Shown: positions 54,532 through 63,339, counted from the first letter of the stretch. The stretch is 64,000 nucleotides of DNA from Flavivirga rizhaonensis (GCF_004791695.1 NZ_SRSO01000024.1:17870-81869); one strand, 5' to 3'. Numbers and translations are program-made. Notes: a model not told the origin generated them from the letters alone.

Positions 54532-55200
54532 TTACTTTCTAACTTCTTTAATAAGCTCAATAGAGAACCCTACCTGCTCTTTTATTTTGGCATAATCAAA
54601 CTGACCATTAGCATCTTTAGCCATTAATTTAGACCCCATTCCAACACAGGTAACTCCAGCGTTAAACCAAGCTTCCAGGTTCTCTTTTGTTGGAGACACC
54701 CCACCGGTTGGCATAATACTTGTCCAGGGTTGTGGTCCTTTAATACCTTTTACAAATTGTGGTCCGTAAATATCTCCAGGGAATAATTTAACAATTTCAC
54801 AGCCTAATTCTTCTGCTCTGGCTATTTCTGTTAGGGTTCCACAACCGGGAGACCATAAAACTTTTCTCCTATTGCAAGCGATAGCTATATCTTCTCTTAA
54901 AACCGGTGTTACAATAAAGTTTGCTCCTAAAGCCATAAACCTAGAGGCTGCCGCAGCATCAGTTACTGAACCAACGCCTAGTACCATACCTGGTAATTCT
55001 TTAATTGCATATTTTATTAATTCACCAAAAACTTCATGAGCAAAATCACCTCGGGCTGTAAACTCAAGCAGCCTAGCACCACCATCGTAACAAGCCTTTA
55101 ATACTTTTTTACTTGCTTCTATATCGCTATTATAAAACAAAGGAACCAACCCTGTGCTTTTCATAATTTCTGCAACTTCTATTCTTGTAAATTGTGCCAT
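54532..55200 (-). CDS. KDPG/KHG aldolase (2-dehydro-3-deoxy-6-phosphogluconate aldolase)
   Basis: 222 residues from the ATG of MAQFTRIEVAEIMKSTG (an upstream ATG adds 18 unlikely residues). Class I aldolase barrel: GGARLLEFTARGDF, VLGVGSVTDAAAASRFMALG, and the Schiff-base Lys in EIVKLFPGDIYGP, with SIMPTGGV. Splits 2-keto-3-deoxy-6-phosphogluconate to pyruvate and glyceraldehyde-3-phosphate. Follows the KDG kinase gene, 63 bases apart; together they finish uronic acid or KDG breakdown. Confidence 0.92.
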   Translation of the reverse strand: MAQFTRIEVAEIMKSTGLVPLFYNSDIEASKKVLKACYDGGARLLEFTARGDFAHEVFGELIKYAIKELPGMVLGVGSVTDAAAASRFMALGANFIVTPVLREDIAIACNRRKVLWSPGCGTLTEIARAEELGCEIVKLFPGDIYGPQFVKGIKGPQPWTSIMPTGGVSPTKENLEAWFNAGVTCVGMGSKLMAKDANGQFDYAKIKEQVGFSIELIKEVRK

Positions 55201-55263
55201 ATTATGTTTATTTTTTGTTTTGTTGAGGTGTTTAACAAATAAACATCTCAACATATTAATTTA

Positions 55264-56304
55264 TTATCTAGCAACTCTTCCAGAAGCATCACCACCCATA
55301 AGTTTTTTTACTTCATCAATGGAAGAAAGGTTAGCATCCCCTTTAATTGTATGTTTCAAACAAGAAGCTGCGACAGCAAAATTTAATGCTTTTTGATCAT
55401 CTCCTTCATATTCTATCAAACCATAGATTAATCCTCCCATAAAAGAATCTCCTCCTCCTACTCTATCTACAATGTCTGTAATTTGATATTGAGGTGATTC
55501 ATATAATGTTTCACCATCATATAAAACGCCAGCCCAAGTATTATGTGAAGCTGATATGGATCCTCTTAGCGTAGTGATCACTTTTTTAGCACGCGGGAAT
55601 TTTTTTAACATTTGATCACAAACCGATAAAAATGCTTCGCCTTTAACGTGTTCTCCTTGAGTTGTTATATCCAATCCTTCAGGTTTAATTCCAAAATGCT
55701 TCTCAGCATCCTCTTCATTTCCTAAAATGATATCACAATAAGATGTTAACTCCGTCATTATTTTTTCACGATCCCCTCCATATTTCCAAAGTTTCTGACG
55801 GTAATTTAAATCTGTTGAAATAGTTAGACCCAGTTTACTTGCTGCTTTTACTGCTTCTAAACAAACATCGGCAGAACTCTGAGAAATAGCTGGGGTTATC
55901 CCTGTCCAGTGAAACCAATCTGCTCCATCAAAAACCTCTTCCCAATTCACCATTCCCGGTTGAATTTCTGCCATAGCAGAATGAGCACGATCATACACTA
56001 CTTTAGATCCTCTGTTAACGGCTCCCGTTTCTAAAAAATAAATACCCAAGCGGTCTCCGCCCCAAACAATTTTGTCTGTTCCAACACCTCTCTTACGCAT
56101 TTCCATCATAGCACATTCACCGATATCATTTTTTGGTAAACGTGTTATAAAATCCACAGGAACTCCATAATTTGCTAAAGATACAGCAACGTTAGATTCT
56201 CCTCCACCATATATAACATCAAATGATGTTGATTGTGAAAATCTTAAAAATCCATGGGGAGCTAATCTTAACATAATTTCTCCAAAAGTGACTACTTTTT
56301 TCAT
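55264..56304 (-). CDS. kdgK: 2-dehydro-3-deoxygluconokinase (KDG kinase, PfkB family)
   Basis: 346 residues of the ribokinase/PfkB fold. N-terminal GGGESNVAVSLANYGVP (sugar-binding signature), acidic helper LDYRQKLWKYGGD and the catalytic GGGDSFMGGLIYGL near the end. Phosphorylates 2-keto-3-deoxygluconate for the following aldolase, in the cytoplasm. ATG start, transcribed away from the LacI-type gene, with a second operator-like palindrome 33 bases before the start. KDG specificity rests on the partner gene and on sequence likeness. Confidence 0.92.
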   Translation of the reverse strand: MKKVVTFGEIMLRLAPHGFLRFSQSTSFDVIYGGGESNVAVSLANYGVPVDFITRLPKNDIGECAMMEMRKRGVGTDKIVWGGDRLGIYFLETGAVNRGSKVVYDRAHSAMAEIQPGMVNWEEVFDGADWFHWTGITPAISQSSADVCLEAVKAASKLGLTISTDLNYRQKLWKYGGDREKIMTELTSYCDIILGNEEDAEKHFGIKPEGLDITTQGEHVKGEAFLSVCDQMLKKFPRAKKVITTLRGSISASHNTWAGVLYDGETLYESPQYQITDIVDRVGGGDSFMGGLIYGLIEYEGDDQKALNFAVAASCLKHTIKGDANLSSIDEVKKLMGGDASGRVAR

Positions 56305-56336
56305 TTTTTCTTATTTAAATGTTTAGTTTATATTAA

Positions 56337-56354
56337 TGCTTAAACGTTTAATCA
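56337..56354. promoter_or_regulatory. LacI-type operator near kdgK
   Basis: TTAAACGTTTAA core (56340-56351) with flanks TG/CA giving 16 of 18 paired bases. It is about 91 bases centre to centre from the larger palindrome, 33 bases before the kdgK start. Predicted binding site of the LacI-type regulator. Confidence 0.65.
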
Positions 56355-56400
56355 ATTTTTAAAAATAAAACCAAAAATGCACTATATTAAAATTACATTT

Positions 56401-56429
56401 TTGATTATAAATCTAAAACGCTATATTTG
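56401..56429 (+). promoter_or_regulatory. promoter of the LacI-type gene
   Basis: TATATTTG (56422-56429) is an exact TAnnTTTG -7 box, and TTG at 56401-56403 fits a -33 element 18 bases earlier. The -7 box is the left arm of the operator palindrome at 56422-56451, so repressor and RNA polymerase would compete. Confidence 0.6.
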
Positions 56430-56451
56430 CTTAAACGTTTAAGCAAATATA
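56422..56451. promoter_or_regulatory. 30-bp perfect palindromic operator
   Basis: A perfect 30-base palindrome centred between 56436 and 56437, core GCTTAAACGTTTAAGC, arms extended by TATATTT/AAATATA. The central C-G with symmetric AAACGTTT is typical of LacI-family operators. It is directly upstream of the LacI-type gene. Confidence 0.8.
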
Positions 56452-56459
56452 TAAAAAAA

Positions 56460-57491
56460 TTGAACATCAAAAAGAAAACAACCATAAAAGATATTGCTAA
56501 CGTTTTAAATATTTCTCCTGCTGCTGTTTCTAAGGCTTTGCATGATGACTCTCGTATAAGTGAAAAGACTAAAAGGGCTGTAAAGCAAGTTGCTAAAAAC
56601 CTAAACTACCAACCAAATCATCTTGCCAGTGCATTACGTAAAGGAAAAAGTCATTTAGTTGGCGTTATAGTTCCTAGAACTAATAGTAATTTTTTTTCTT
56701 CTGTGATTCAAAACATCGAAGAGGAATTAGATAAAGAAGGCTACAATATCATCATAACTCAATCTAATGAGTCTTATAAAAAAGAATGCCGCAATATTGA
56801 CACCCTTTTGTTTACCCAGGTAGACGGTATTATAGCTTCTATGGCCAATGAAACGATTGATTTGGATTATTATGAAAAAATTAAATCTAAGGGTATTCCT
56901 TTGATTTTATTCGATCGTGGAGAAAATGATTTAAATGTAGATTATATTGGTATTAATGATTACGAAAGCAGTCATTTGATTGTTGATCATTTAGTACAGC
57001 AAGGTTGTAAACGAATTGCTCATATTGGTGGTTATAAACATACACGAATTTTTAATAATAGAATAAGAGGTTATATTGATGCTCTGAAAAAACATAATCT
57101 TCCTATCGAAGATGAACTTTTAATTGAAAGCAATCTAACTACTGAAGATGGTAGAAAGAAAATGACTCAGTTATTGGCTTTAAAGAACAGACCAGATGCC
57201 GTTTATGCCGCAGGTGATTATGCTGCTTTGGGAGCACAACAAGTGTTAAATGAACAGGATATTAAGATGCCCCATGATATTGCTTTAGTAGGTTTTGGCA
57301 ATGAACCCTTTACTGCCATGGTTACGCCTTCTATTACAAGTATAAATCAACATAGCACTGAAATTGGAAAGCAGGCAGCTAAAACGTTTTTAGAACACGC
57401 TAAAAAAACCACTATTAAACAACAACTGAATAAGATAATACTGGATGCTGAATTAATTGTTAGAGATTCTTCAAACCTTAAGCATATTTAG
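56460..57491 (+). CDS. LacI family transcriptional regulator
   Basis: 343 residues from the TTG at 56460 (MNIKKKTTIKDIAN as in relatives; an upstream TTG is inside the operator and unlikely). N-terminal HTH TTIKDIANVLNISPAAVSKA and hinge NYQPNHLASALRKGKSHLVG, then a periplasmic-binding-like sensor (IVPRTNSNFFSSVIQNIEEE; VDHLVQQGCKRIAHIGG; YAAGDYAALGAQQVL). The likely ligand is a sugar acid or KDG derivative; its targets should be kdgK-aldolase (divergent) and its own gene. Confidence 0.9.
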   Translation: MNIKKKTTIKDIANVLNISPAAVSKALHDDSRISEKTKRAVKQVAKNLNYQPNHLASALRKGKSHLVGVIVPRTNSNFFSSVIQNIEEELDKEGYNIIITQSNESYKKECRNIDTLLFTQVDGIIASMANETIDLDYYEKIKSKGIPLILFDRGENDLNVDYIGINDYESSHLIVDHLVQQGCKRIAHIGGYKHTRIFNNRIRGYIDALKKHNLPIEDELLIESNLTTEDGRKKMTQLLALKNRPDAVYAAGDYAALGAQQVLNEQDIKMPHDIALVGFGNEPFTAMVTPSITSINQHSTEIGKQAAKTFLEHAKKTTIKQQLNKIILDAELIVRDSSNLKHI

Positions 57492-57942
57492 CCGTATATA
57501 ATACCACAAAACCTCCAGAAGAGAGGCACTTAGAACCATCTTTTGAACAGGTCATAGGATTATAATATTTGGTACTTATTAAGAAATGACCATCAGGCAA
57601 GCCCCGACCCTTCGTAAGAATAAAGAACAAAAGCTTCGAAACTCAGGAGCGTAGTATTGGGTGAGGCATTGAAGCGACGTCGAAGTTTTGTGCTTGGTTC
57701 TTCTCGAGCCTAAAGCAAGAGAAGAAATTCCTATCGAAGGGGCGTCTTTTCTTTTGTTACTTTTCTTTGGACGCGCAAAGAAAAGTAAATAATGAATCTT
57801 TTTTTAAGATGTGAGTACACCGTAGCTGCTAATAGGCAGACAAATAAATTCTCAAAAAAAGCTTCTCGATACTAAATTCTTCCAGAATTTCGAAGTGACA
57901 TCTTCGACTCTTAAAACAAAATTCACGTTAATTATTAGCAAA
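57492..57942. other. 451-base intergenic region occupied by repeat R3
   Basis: No gene. About 57531-57793 is repeat R3 and the remainder (57794-57942) is AT-rich with a weak TTCGACTCTT and TTCACGTTAATTA, reminiscent of the end of R2. The region lies between converging genes. Confidence 0.55.
57531..57793 (+). repeat. dispersed repeat R3, copy 1
   Basis: About 263 bases matching 63340-63675 in the same orientation. Shared parts include AAGAAATGACCATCAGGCAA, CGACGTCGAAGTTTTGTGCT and AGAAGAAATTCCTATCGAAG, and both copies end in the same perfect 13-bp hairpin (TTACTTTTCTTTG 57757-57769 with 57776-57788). It has no open frame of its own. Confidence 0.8.
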
Positions 57943-60363
57943 CTAATTCGTTTCCATAACCCCCATTAACTCCATAGAATAGTTATCTTTTGCTTGTATA
58001 TAGGCTACTTTAGGAATAATAGTCGCTCCTACTTTTTTCTTTTCAAAAGAAGCAGTCATACCAAAATCTATCTTTTTAAACTTAAGTTTTGTAGCTCGTT
58101 TAATTGTCTGATACAATAGTTGTCTATAAACTTGATGCTCATCAGTATAATTGTAATCCATACCAATAAAAGCTGGTGTATAAGTCGCTCCTAAATTTTT
58201 GTAACAAAACATAACACCTACTGGTATATGTGATTTTCCTTTATTAAACTCCTCTTTTAAATAAATTGCTATGAACTCCCAATTTGGATGTTGAGCCATC
58301 ATTGTAAATAGCTTTTTTGGTAAAGGAAACATGTTTAAAGCGAGATTATGCTTATTTACGTTATTATACAATTCGTAAAATTGGTCTATCTGTGTGTCAT
58401 TAGGGCTTACATTATGTACAATATTAAAACGTTCTTCATAAGGCAGGATGTCTTTTTTAAAGTGTTTTCTAGAACGTGTGGATAATGACTCAGGGTACTC
58501 ATCCATGGTCTTCCAATAAAGATCAAGGATTTGACACGAATCTGGCATTACTGTCTTAATAAAGCCTTGTTGATGGAACAATTGACTAAGTTCTTCATCG
58601 TTTTCAAAGTCTCTCAACACTAACCAGTTTGAATTAAATTCCAATTCCAGTTCTTCAATTTTATCCAACATCTGTTTCATAGCTAACTTCCAATAAGGAT
58701 GCGATTTATCTAAATAGACATGTTCGCCTTCTGTGAATGGCGATCCCATTCCCAATACGTTGGAAGTAAGATAATAAGGGTCATTTTTTCGTGTTTCTTC
58801 TAATTTGATAGAGACAGAAACTGGTGCAAGCATATCTTCTTTCCAAAGTGCATATGTAAAAAATGTGGCCAATATGGGTATATGCGCTTCATCTCTAATA
58901 ATAATATAGTGAAAGTCCCAATTATTTTCAGAGCGTTCATTTTTAGTAAAAACGTTTTCAAGAAAAAGTAGACCATCCCAATCAAAAACGCCTTTTTTTC
59001 CCATAAGTTTGTTCCATTCTATCTTATCGACATCTTGTATGGTCTTTACATATTGAACACTAAATTCATCAACAATCTTCTTTTTAGGTTTCTCATTTAA
59101 AATAGGTAATTTAAAAGCAATTCTTACTTTATCGGGAGTGGTATATGTATCCTCTAAGGCTTTCGGATAATGATAAACCATAGCATCTACTAAACTTTTA
59201 ATTTCTTCTGCCTGATTATGTCTAGAAATAGTTACCCTAATTCCTGTATTCTTTACGGGTACAGCTGGAAATATTCCTAAATTCACAAAAAAACCTTCTT
59301 TCATCAATCTGTTCACAAGATTATACCCGGTAACTGGCATACCTGTACCGATATAGAATACTGGAGAATTGTTTTGTTCAACCAAAGGCAAATCCGTTTT
59401 TGATAATAACGTATTGAATAACGTTATACGCTCTAATAATTCATTTTGCAGCATATAAATTTCTGGAGAAAGATGAATATCGGCAGATGCAATTGCTGCT
59501 GCAACAGAAGCTGGTTCTAATTGGGCCGAAAAAGTTAAAGGGCCTCCAAAGGTTTTAATTTTATGATATCTTTTTTTATGAGTACATACAGCAACAGCTC
59601 CACTAGCTCCAAAAGTTTTACTAAGTGTTCCAAATAACAACACATTCTCTGGTAATTCGTCTAATTTACTAAGCACATAACCCGTTCCGTGTTTACCTGT
59701 CCAGCTCATTCCATGAACATCATCCAAATACAGATGCAATTGCGGATACTTATTACATAACTCCATGAGTTCATCTAAAGGCGCAACATCACCATACATG
59801 GAATAAACACCATCAGCCATATACCATATCTTCTTGTATTTAGAAGATAATTTTTTGATTTTATCTTCCAACATATCAAGATGACTGTGTCTAATCATCT
59901 CAATAGGCACACTTCGTGTTTTAAGCACATTTGCTGCACTTTGTACACTCCAGTGAACTTGATGATCTAAAATAATAGCATCACCATCTTCAACGACACT
60001 AGGAATAACCCCAAGATGTCCAAGCGTACTGTTTTTTGTAATAATAATAGGTGCATTGTACAATTGAGTAATCTTCTCTTCTAGCTTAGCATATAAAGGA
60101 TTTGAAATATAGCTTTTAGAAAGTGGAAATTGCGTTCCATATTTATAAACACCATCCATGGCTGCTTTTTTTAAGCGTTCATCTTGTTCCAACCCCAAGT
60201 ATCCCGTTGTTCCGAAATGAAAAAGATCTTTTTGTTTTACCCGTATCTTTCTACCCGTAAAACTATCGCCTTCAGCATATAAATGTAATACGCCCTGTTC
60301 TTTGGCGTCGGTAAATACTTCATTAACGGTATCGAGGAAATTATTATGCTTAATTTTTGCCAT
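57943..60363 (-). CDS. fusion of alpha-oxoamine synthase (AONS/SPT-like) and GNAT-type acyltransferase
   Basis: 806 residues. Residues ~1-410 are a PLP-dependent alpha-oxoamine synthase (8-amino-7-oxononanoate synthase, serine palmitoyltransferase type): HFGTTGYLGLEQDERL, LDDVHGMSWTGKHGTGYV (DxxH), PLP Lys in FGTLSKTFGASGAV, TRVTISRHN-like end (IRVTISRHN). Residues ~430-806 are an unrelated GNAT/FemAB-like acyltransferase: QILDLYWKTMDEYPESLS; SRKHFKKDILPYEERF; VGVMFCYKNLGATYTPAFIG; FKKIDFGMTASFEKKKVGA. No signal peptide. An oxoamine synthase condenses an amino acid with acyl-CoA/ACP; the second domain could N-acylate the product. Monocistronic; ATG start. Confidence 0.88.
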   Translation of the reverse strand: MAKIKHNNFLDTVNEVFTDAKEQGVLHLYAEGDSFTGRKIRVKQKDLFHFGTTGYLGLEQDERLKKAAMDGVYKYGTQFPLSKSYISNPLYAKLEEKITQLYNAPIIITKNSTLGHLGVIPSVVEDGDAIILDHQVHWSVQSAANVLKTRSVPIEMIRHSHLDMLEDKIKKLSSKYKKIWYMADGVYSMYGDVAPLDELMELCNKYPQLHLYLDDVHGMSWTGKHGTGYVLSKLDELPENVLLFGTLSKTFGASGAVAVCTHKKRYHKIKTFGGPLTFSAQLEPASVAAAIASADIHLSPEIYMLQNELLERITLFNTLLSKTDLPLVEQNNSPVFYIGTGMPVTGYNLVNRLMKEGFFVNLGIFPAVPVKNTGIRVTISRHNQAEEIKSLVDAMVYHYPKALEDTYTTPDKVRIAFKLPILNEKPKKKIVDEFSVQYVKTIQDVDKIEWNKLMGKKGVFDWDGLLFLENVFTKNERSENNWDFHYIIIRDEAHIPILATFFTYALWKEDMLAPVSVSIKLEETRKNDPYYLTSNVLGMGSPFTEGEHVYLDKSHPYWKLAMKQMLDKIEELELEFNSNWLVLRDFENDEELSQLFHQQGFIKTVMPDSCQILDLYWKTMDEYPESLSTRSRKHFKKDILPYEERFNIVHNVSPNDTQIDQFYELYNNVNKHNLALNMFPLPKKLFTMMAQHPNWEFIAIYLKEEFNKGKSHIPVGVMFCYKNLGATYTPAFIGMDYNYTDEHQVYRQLLYQTIKRATKLKFKKIDFGMTASFEKKKVGATIIPKVAYIQAKDNYSMELMGVMETN

Positions 60364-60897
60364 TTTAAATGTATTATGTAATTATTGAATATAAAAAAGG
60401 ATGGTAAACCTATAGTAATAGGCGGATTTAGATTATAAAATCTACTATGCAAATAGTATAGTCTTTCATAAAGTTAAGAACCTAATCTCATTATTGCTCT
60501 AACGATTTAACAAAAAATCCCTTACAGACAAGTTTTTATCCTTTTGAGATAAGTTTCTATTAGGCAAAAAAAAATATTGAGAGCAAATACAGCAAATAAA
60601 AAAACCTTAAACTACCTGATAAACAAATGATTATAGAGACATTTAGAAATGCGTTTTTTTGCTCTAGTTAGAAATAAAAATATAAAATACAATTAACTTA
60701 AAAGTGTCTTTAAAGATTGAAAAGTACGGTTTTACCCCAGCTAGATTAAAATAATTGTAATTATATTTGTTTTGTCCTAACTTATTTTTGTCCTAATTTG
60801 TCTCGCATTATAATAAGACATATCTCACATTTAGAATTAATTAAGAATAGAATAAAACAACATAATTTATGTATATAGATAAGTAAGAATAAAAAAT
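60364..60897. other. 534-base intergenic region with divergent promoters
   Basis: No gene. AT-rich. A TATATTTG box at 60762-60769 (plus strand) and two direct repeats of TTTTGTCCTAA (60770-60780 and 60786-60796) lie about 100-130 bases before the gene at 60898. I see no further RNA or repeat. Confidence 0.55.
60762..60796 (+). promoter_or_regulatory. -7 box and direct repeat of TTTTGTCCTAA
   Basis: TATATTTG (60762-60769) fits TAnnTTTG; then TTTTGTCCTAA occurs twice at 16-base spacing (60770, 60786). AraC-type regulators use direct repeats, so this may be bound by the PAS/AraC protein of the same cluster. Prediction only. Confidence 0.4.
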
Positions 60898-61305
60898 TTG
60901 AAAACCCTAAATTTTAAAACAATTTTGATAGACCATATAGAAAATGAGTACGCAAAGTTTTGGATTGAAAAAGACATTCTTCATTTTGTTTACAAAAATG
61001 GAATCTCTATAGATCAATCGGTAGCTATGAAAGTCGTAGAAGATAGACTTCTATTGCAACAAGGAAAAACACTTTCAATCCTTTGTGATATGAGAGGTGT
61101 TAAAAAAATAAACAAAAGCGCAAGAAATTATTTAGCACTGGAAGGCTCAATTTTAATTAAAGCTGTAGCTTTATTAGTTAATAATCCGTTGTCTAGTACA
61201 ATATCAGGTTTTTATATTAAAACCAGTAATCCAGCCATCATAACTCAGGTATTTACTGATGAGAAAGAGGCGTTAAAATTCCTAAATAATCAGGTTGACA
61301 TATAA
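60898..61305 (+). CDS. SpoIIAA/STAS-like small protein, paralogue 1
   Basis: 135 residues, soluble. It begins at TTG (no ATG gives the full length). The pattern ENEYAKFWIEKDILHFVYKN, then LLLQQGKTLSILCDMRGVKK, KSARNYLALEGSILIKAVAL and FTDEKEALKFLNNQ resembles the SpoIIAA-like (DUF7793-type) small regulatory fold, with an Asp near a beta strand and a terminal helix. About two-thirds of residues match the next gene. Function unknown; probably a regulator or partner protein. Downstream of the TTTTGTCCTAA repeat. Confidence 0.72.
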   Translation: MKTLNFKTILIDHIENEYAKFWIEKDILHFVYKNGISIDQSVAMKVVEDRLLLQQGKTLSILCDMRGVKKINKSARNYLALEGSILIKAVALLVNNPLSSTISGFYIKTSNPAIITQVFTDEKEALKFLNNQVDI

Positions 61306-61351
61306 TTATGAACCGTTACAGATTTTACATGCGCTGCTTTTTCAAGTAAAA

Positions 61352-61359
61352 TAATTTTG
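61352..61359 (+). promoter_or_regulatory. -7 box before paralogue 2
   Basis: TAATTTTG matches TAnnTTTG and is preceded by AAGTAAAA. A closely similar AAGTAAAATAATCTTTG stretch recurs at 61900-61916 before the PAS/AraC gene, so this promoter-like block seems to have been duplicated with the gene. Confidence 0.4.
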
Positions 61360-61479
61360 GGGGGTTCCTGTTTATACGATATTAAACCCCTCTAAATAAT
61401 ATTAAATCAATAAAAACAATGCTAATACATCTATTTAAATTTAATATAAAATTTTTAAAACCTCTCAATCTAAAATAGT

Positions 61480-61863
61480 ATGCCAAACAATGTAAAAGAA
61501 AATGAATATGCAAAGTTTTGGATAGAAGAAAACATTCTATATACTATACACAAAAATGGAGTCTCCTTGGACGAAACTGCAGCCATGAAAATTGTAGAAG
61601 ATAGACTCTCATTGCAACAAGGTAAATCATTTTTAATCTTTACTGATGTAAGAGGTATAAAAAGCACTGATAAAAGTGCGAGAAATTACTTTGCTATGGA
61701 AGGTTCTGTCTTGATTAAAGCGGTAGCTTTATTAGTGAACAGCCCATTAGAAAACACCCTGTCCCAATTTTTTATTAAAGCTAATAATCCAGCTTTTATG
61801 ATTAAAACGTTTACCGAAAAAGAAGATACTTTAGAATTTCTTAATAACTATAATCTTAATTAA
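61480..61863 (+). CDS. SpoIIAA/STAS-like small protein, paralogue 2
   Basis: 127 residues with an ATG start. Same plan as the gene at 60898 (NEYAKFWIEENILYTIHKNG; LSLQQGKSFLIFTDVRGIK; KSARNYFAMEGSVLIKAVAL; FTEKEDTLEFLNN). The first domain strand, the DVRG motif and the KSARN-to-LIKAVAL helix are the most conserved. Tandem duplicate by proximity and identity. A 174-base gap separates the two. Function unknown. Confidence 0.75.
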   Translation: MPNNVKENEYAKFWIEENILYTIHKNGVSLDETAAMKIVEDRLSLQQGKSFLIFTDVRGIKSTDKSARNYFAMEGSVLIKAVALLVNSPLENTLSQFFIKANNPAFMIKTFTEKEDTLEFLNNYNLN

Positions 61864-61979
61864 TATGACCTTATAGAATTTTTGCTCCCTATGTTTTTTA
61901 AGTAAAATAATCTTTGATTTTTCTGATTAGACAAAATAATTTCCCCTTGAACATTAAATAAACCTATAAAGTAATATTC

Positions 61980-62969
61980 ATGAACGATGATGAAACTAAT
62001 AAAGAAAGAATAGAACAAATCCATACCATGCTTATGGAATTTGCCAGTGGGAATTTTGCATACAAAATTGAAAGATCCAACTTGGATGACGATATCGAAG
62101 CACTTACTGCATTGGTTAATATGACATTTGAAGAAATAAAAGCTTCTTTTCTTCATCAGGGCTACGTAAATCTAAACGAAACTTACAAACATTTGGTTCA
62201 AATGTTCTTTGTTTTAGACTCTAACGATACTATTGTTGCCTTTAATGCGCGTATAAAACAAATGCTACTTTTTGATGATGACGAATTACAAGAAAAAGCA
62301 TTTTCTACTTTCTTAACACAAGATTCAAAATTAGCATGGAACGGCTTAAAGTCTAAGTTAGCTCTGACCAATCTGGATGCTCATGAGGAATTTATTATGC
62401 TATCTTTTAGAACCAAACAAAAGTTAATTTTAACAACAAATTGTCTAGTTAGTAAATTTATTGATCGGGTTAATAAATCGAAGAGAATTGTAGTCACATC
62501 TATAGAACTTATTAAAAACAGTACAGAAAGGGAAACTGAATTACGAAAAACTGTAAACTCCAGTAAAAACAAAACAGCCAATCTTACCAATATTACAGGT
62601 AAAAGCAAACCATTAAACCTAAGTTTTACTGATATTAGAAAAATCAGAAAAGTACATGATCACATTATAAATAACTTAGACAAACCACTTTCTCCATTAA
62701 TAGAATTAGCACATACTTTTGGAACCAATGAATACAAGCTAAAGTATGGGTTTAAACAATTATACGGACAAACGGTATTTCGCTTTTTAATAAATGAACG
62801 ATTAAGAAAAGCCAGTGTATTGATTCAGCATACAGATACTTCTATAAAAGAAGTTGCACATGTAACAGGGTTTATAAGTGCTCCTCACTTTTCTAAAGCT
62901 TTCAAGGAAAAATATGGGTATACGCCAAGGGATTTAAGAAAACGATCAAATAATGATGATTCTTTATAA
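61980..62969 (+). CDS. PAS-domain AraC family transcriptional regulator
   Basis: 329 residues. N-terminal helical part (EQIHTMLMEFASGNFAYKIE) with HAMP-like character, a PAS-like domain (about 75-185: VFFVLDSNDTIVAFNARIKQ), a linker and a C-terminal AraC DNA-binding domain (about 225-325) with both helix-turn-helix motifs: LIELAHTFGTNEYKLKYGFK and IKEVAHVTGFISAPHFSKAF then GYTPRDLRKR. Soluble. Third gene of the cluster with the SpoIIAA-like paralogues. A sensor-regulator whose signal is unknown. Confidence 0.88.
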   Translation: MNDDETNKERIEQIHTMLMEFASGNFAYKIERSNLDDDIEALTALVNMTFEEIKASFLHQGYVNLNETYKHLVQMFFVLDSNDTIVAFNARIKQMLLFDDDELQEKAFSTFLTQDSKLAWNGLKSKLALTNLDAHEEFIMLSFRTKQKLILTTNCLVSKFIDRVNKSKRIVVTSIELIKNSTERETELRKTVNSSKNKTANLTNITGKSKPLNLSFTDIRKIRKVHDHIINNLDKPLSPLIELAHTFGTNEYKLKYGFKQLYGQTVFRFLINERLRKASVLIQHTDTSIKEVAHVTGFISAPHFSKAFKEKYGYTPRDLRKRSNNDDSL

Positions 62970-63160
62970 CATGAATTAGATTTAACAATGATTTTTGAAA
63001 AAAATGGTATCGAAAACCTGTCTGCAGACAGCTCAATGTCATTAAGTTAAGGGAATTTATTCTGTTTTGTCACATTGGGTATTATCAAAATATATTTTAT
63101 ATTGAAGATACCTAACGAAGCTTAACGAAATGCTATTAAAAACTATGGTTTAATAATGTC

Positions 63161-63200
63161 TTCGACTTTAGTTTATACTGAGCATAGCCGAAGTACTCAG
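63161..63200 (+). repeat. small TTCGACTTTAG element
   Basis: A ~40-base unit (TTCGACTTTAGTTTATACTG then AGCATAGCCGAAGTACTCA) that matches the ~53-base insert in R2 copy 1 (39969-40010). TTCGACT and AGTCGAA-like ends give it a short inverted repeat. Confidence 0.7.
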
Positions 63201-63339
63201 ACTGACATTTCAACCTTAACTTAATGACTATTGGCCAACAACCAAGGTGTACCTACAAATATTGACACTGAACAGTAATATAATAATATTAAAGAAAAGC
63301 CGCATCGTGATGATATGTTAATAGTATCTATCAGATAGA

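Noticed and set aside
54532..57491. A polysaccharide-utilisation locus for alginate or pectin
   Set aside because: Only KDG kinase, aldolase and a LacI regulator are present; there is no lyase, reductase or SusC/D pair next to them.
60237..60452. 71-residue minus-strand frame at the fusion-enzyme start
   Set aside because: Overlaps the start of the fusion gene and its leader; no recognisable features.
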